Part shown: positions 57,314 to 57,394 of the stretch, piece by piece
Numbering within the stretch: the first letter of the stretch is position 1
Layout: each line of letters begins with the position of its first letter
Source of the DNA: Nitrosomonas sp. Nm132
GTDB taxonomy: Bacteria > Pseudomonadota > Gammaproteobacteria > Burkholderiales > Nitrosomonadaceae
Direction: 5' to 3'
Assembly: GCF_900100485.1 (NCBI RefSeq)
Contig: NZ_FNDH01000018.1
Coordinates: forward strand, 1 to 57,394
DNA: 57,394 bases
Program-made: the position numbers and the translations under genes
Notes under the pieces: generated by a model
Databases searched by the model: none
What the model saw: only the letters and a program-made list of their open reading frames with translations
Told to the model about the DNA's origin: nothing

Positions 57314-57394
57314 TAAACGGCGAAAGTTACCCAGCCAGGAGAACGTGCGTTCGACTACCCACCGCTTCGGTAAAACAGCCCATTTACCTTCGAT
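57227..57394 (-). mobile_element. IS5-family transposase 3' end (element runs off the window)
   Basis: The minus-strand frame entering from the right edge reads [40 protein letters not shown] and ends LAKCV-stop at 57227-57229. WVVERTF-WL---RRL-KD-E is the hallmark C-terminal (DDE Glu) region of IS5-family transposases. The left IS end lies between about 57190 and 57227. It has inserted into the conserved gene starting at 56390. Confidence 0.88.

Overview
This 57.4 kb window looks like a chromosomal segment of a betaproteobacterium. The Nitrosomonadaceae (ammonia-oxidiser) group is the likeliest, inferred from the ftsK-lolA-rarA run, the dapA-bamC pair, the general protein character and the density of small palindromic repeats and IS remnants. 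No rRNA, tRNA or CRISPR array was seen.

Layout. (1) 1-5.1 kb is a decaying type I restriction-modification locus. It holds an apparently intact hsdS, a fic gene frameshifted inside its catalytic motif, and an hsdR that has lost its N-terminus through a deletion fused to fic and also carries a 7-bp and a 14-bp tandem duplication. (2) 5.1-11.5 kb carries a bacterioferritin-like protein, a 2-Cys peroxiredoxin, a Tat-signal-bearing PLP decarboxylase, a DUF2780 protein, a THUMP-domain protein and a CapA-like phosphoesterase. (3) 11.8-17.4 kb is core: rarA, lolA, ftsK and an exported ankyrin protein. (4) 17.5-18.9 kb is a small accessory patch: a HepT/MntA toxin-antitoxin pair and the 3' stub of a helicase-nuclease restriction subunit. 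(5) 18.9-31.4 kb holds an ABC exporter with its AttH/CrtC-like partner, a DUF2278-LTD protein, a GH13 enzyme, a HAF-repeat protein, a DUF21 membrane protein and a Na/Pi symporter. (6) 31.8-47.8 kb holds a Mut7-C RNase-like protein, PolX, two lipoprotein hydrolases, a DUF533 protein, hemerythrin, catalase, bamC-dapA, clpB and a glutamate synthase-related protein. (7) 47.8-57.4 kb is an accessory and IS-scarred region. It holds a membrane pseudokinase, a RelE-like/UvrD-helicase/ankyrin fusion, a desaturase with a divergent regulator, IS4 and IS3 remnants, a degraded paralogue of the helicase fusion, a YefM/YoeB module, and a conserved gene truncated by an IS5-family element at the right edge.

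The most distinctive features are these. First, the single-protein RelE-UvrD-ankyrin fusion, with a divergent TPR-bearing pseudokinase and a second, degraded copy 2 kb away, is a plausible uncharacterised toxin or defence module. Second, at least eight copies of a nested palindromic element share the end TTAACCCGAATATTTCATAA and range from 170 bp to a perfect 56-bp palindrome and a 31-bp minimal form. Third, the restriction locus records its own decay base by base.
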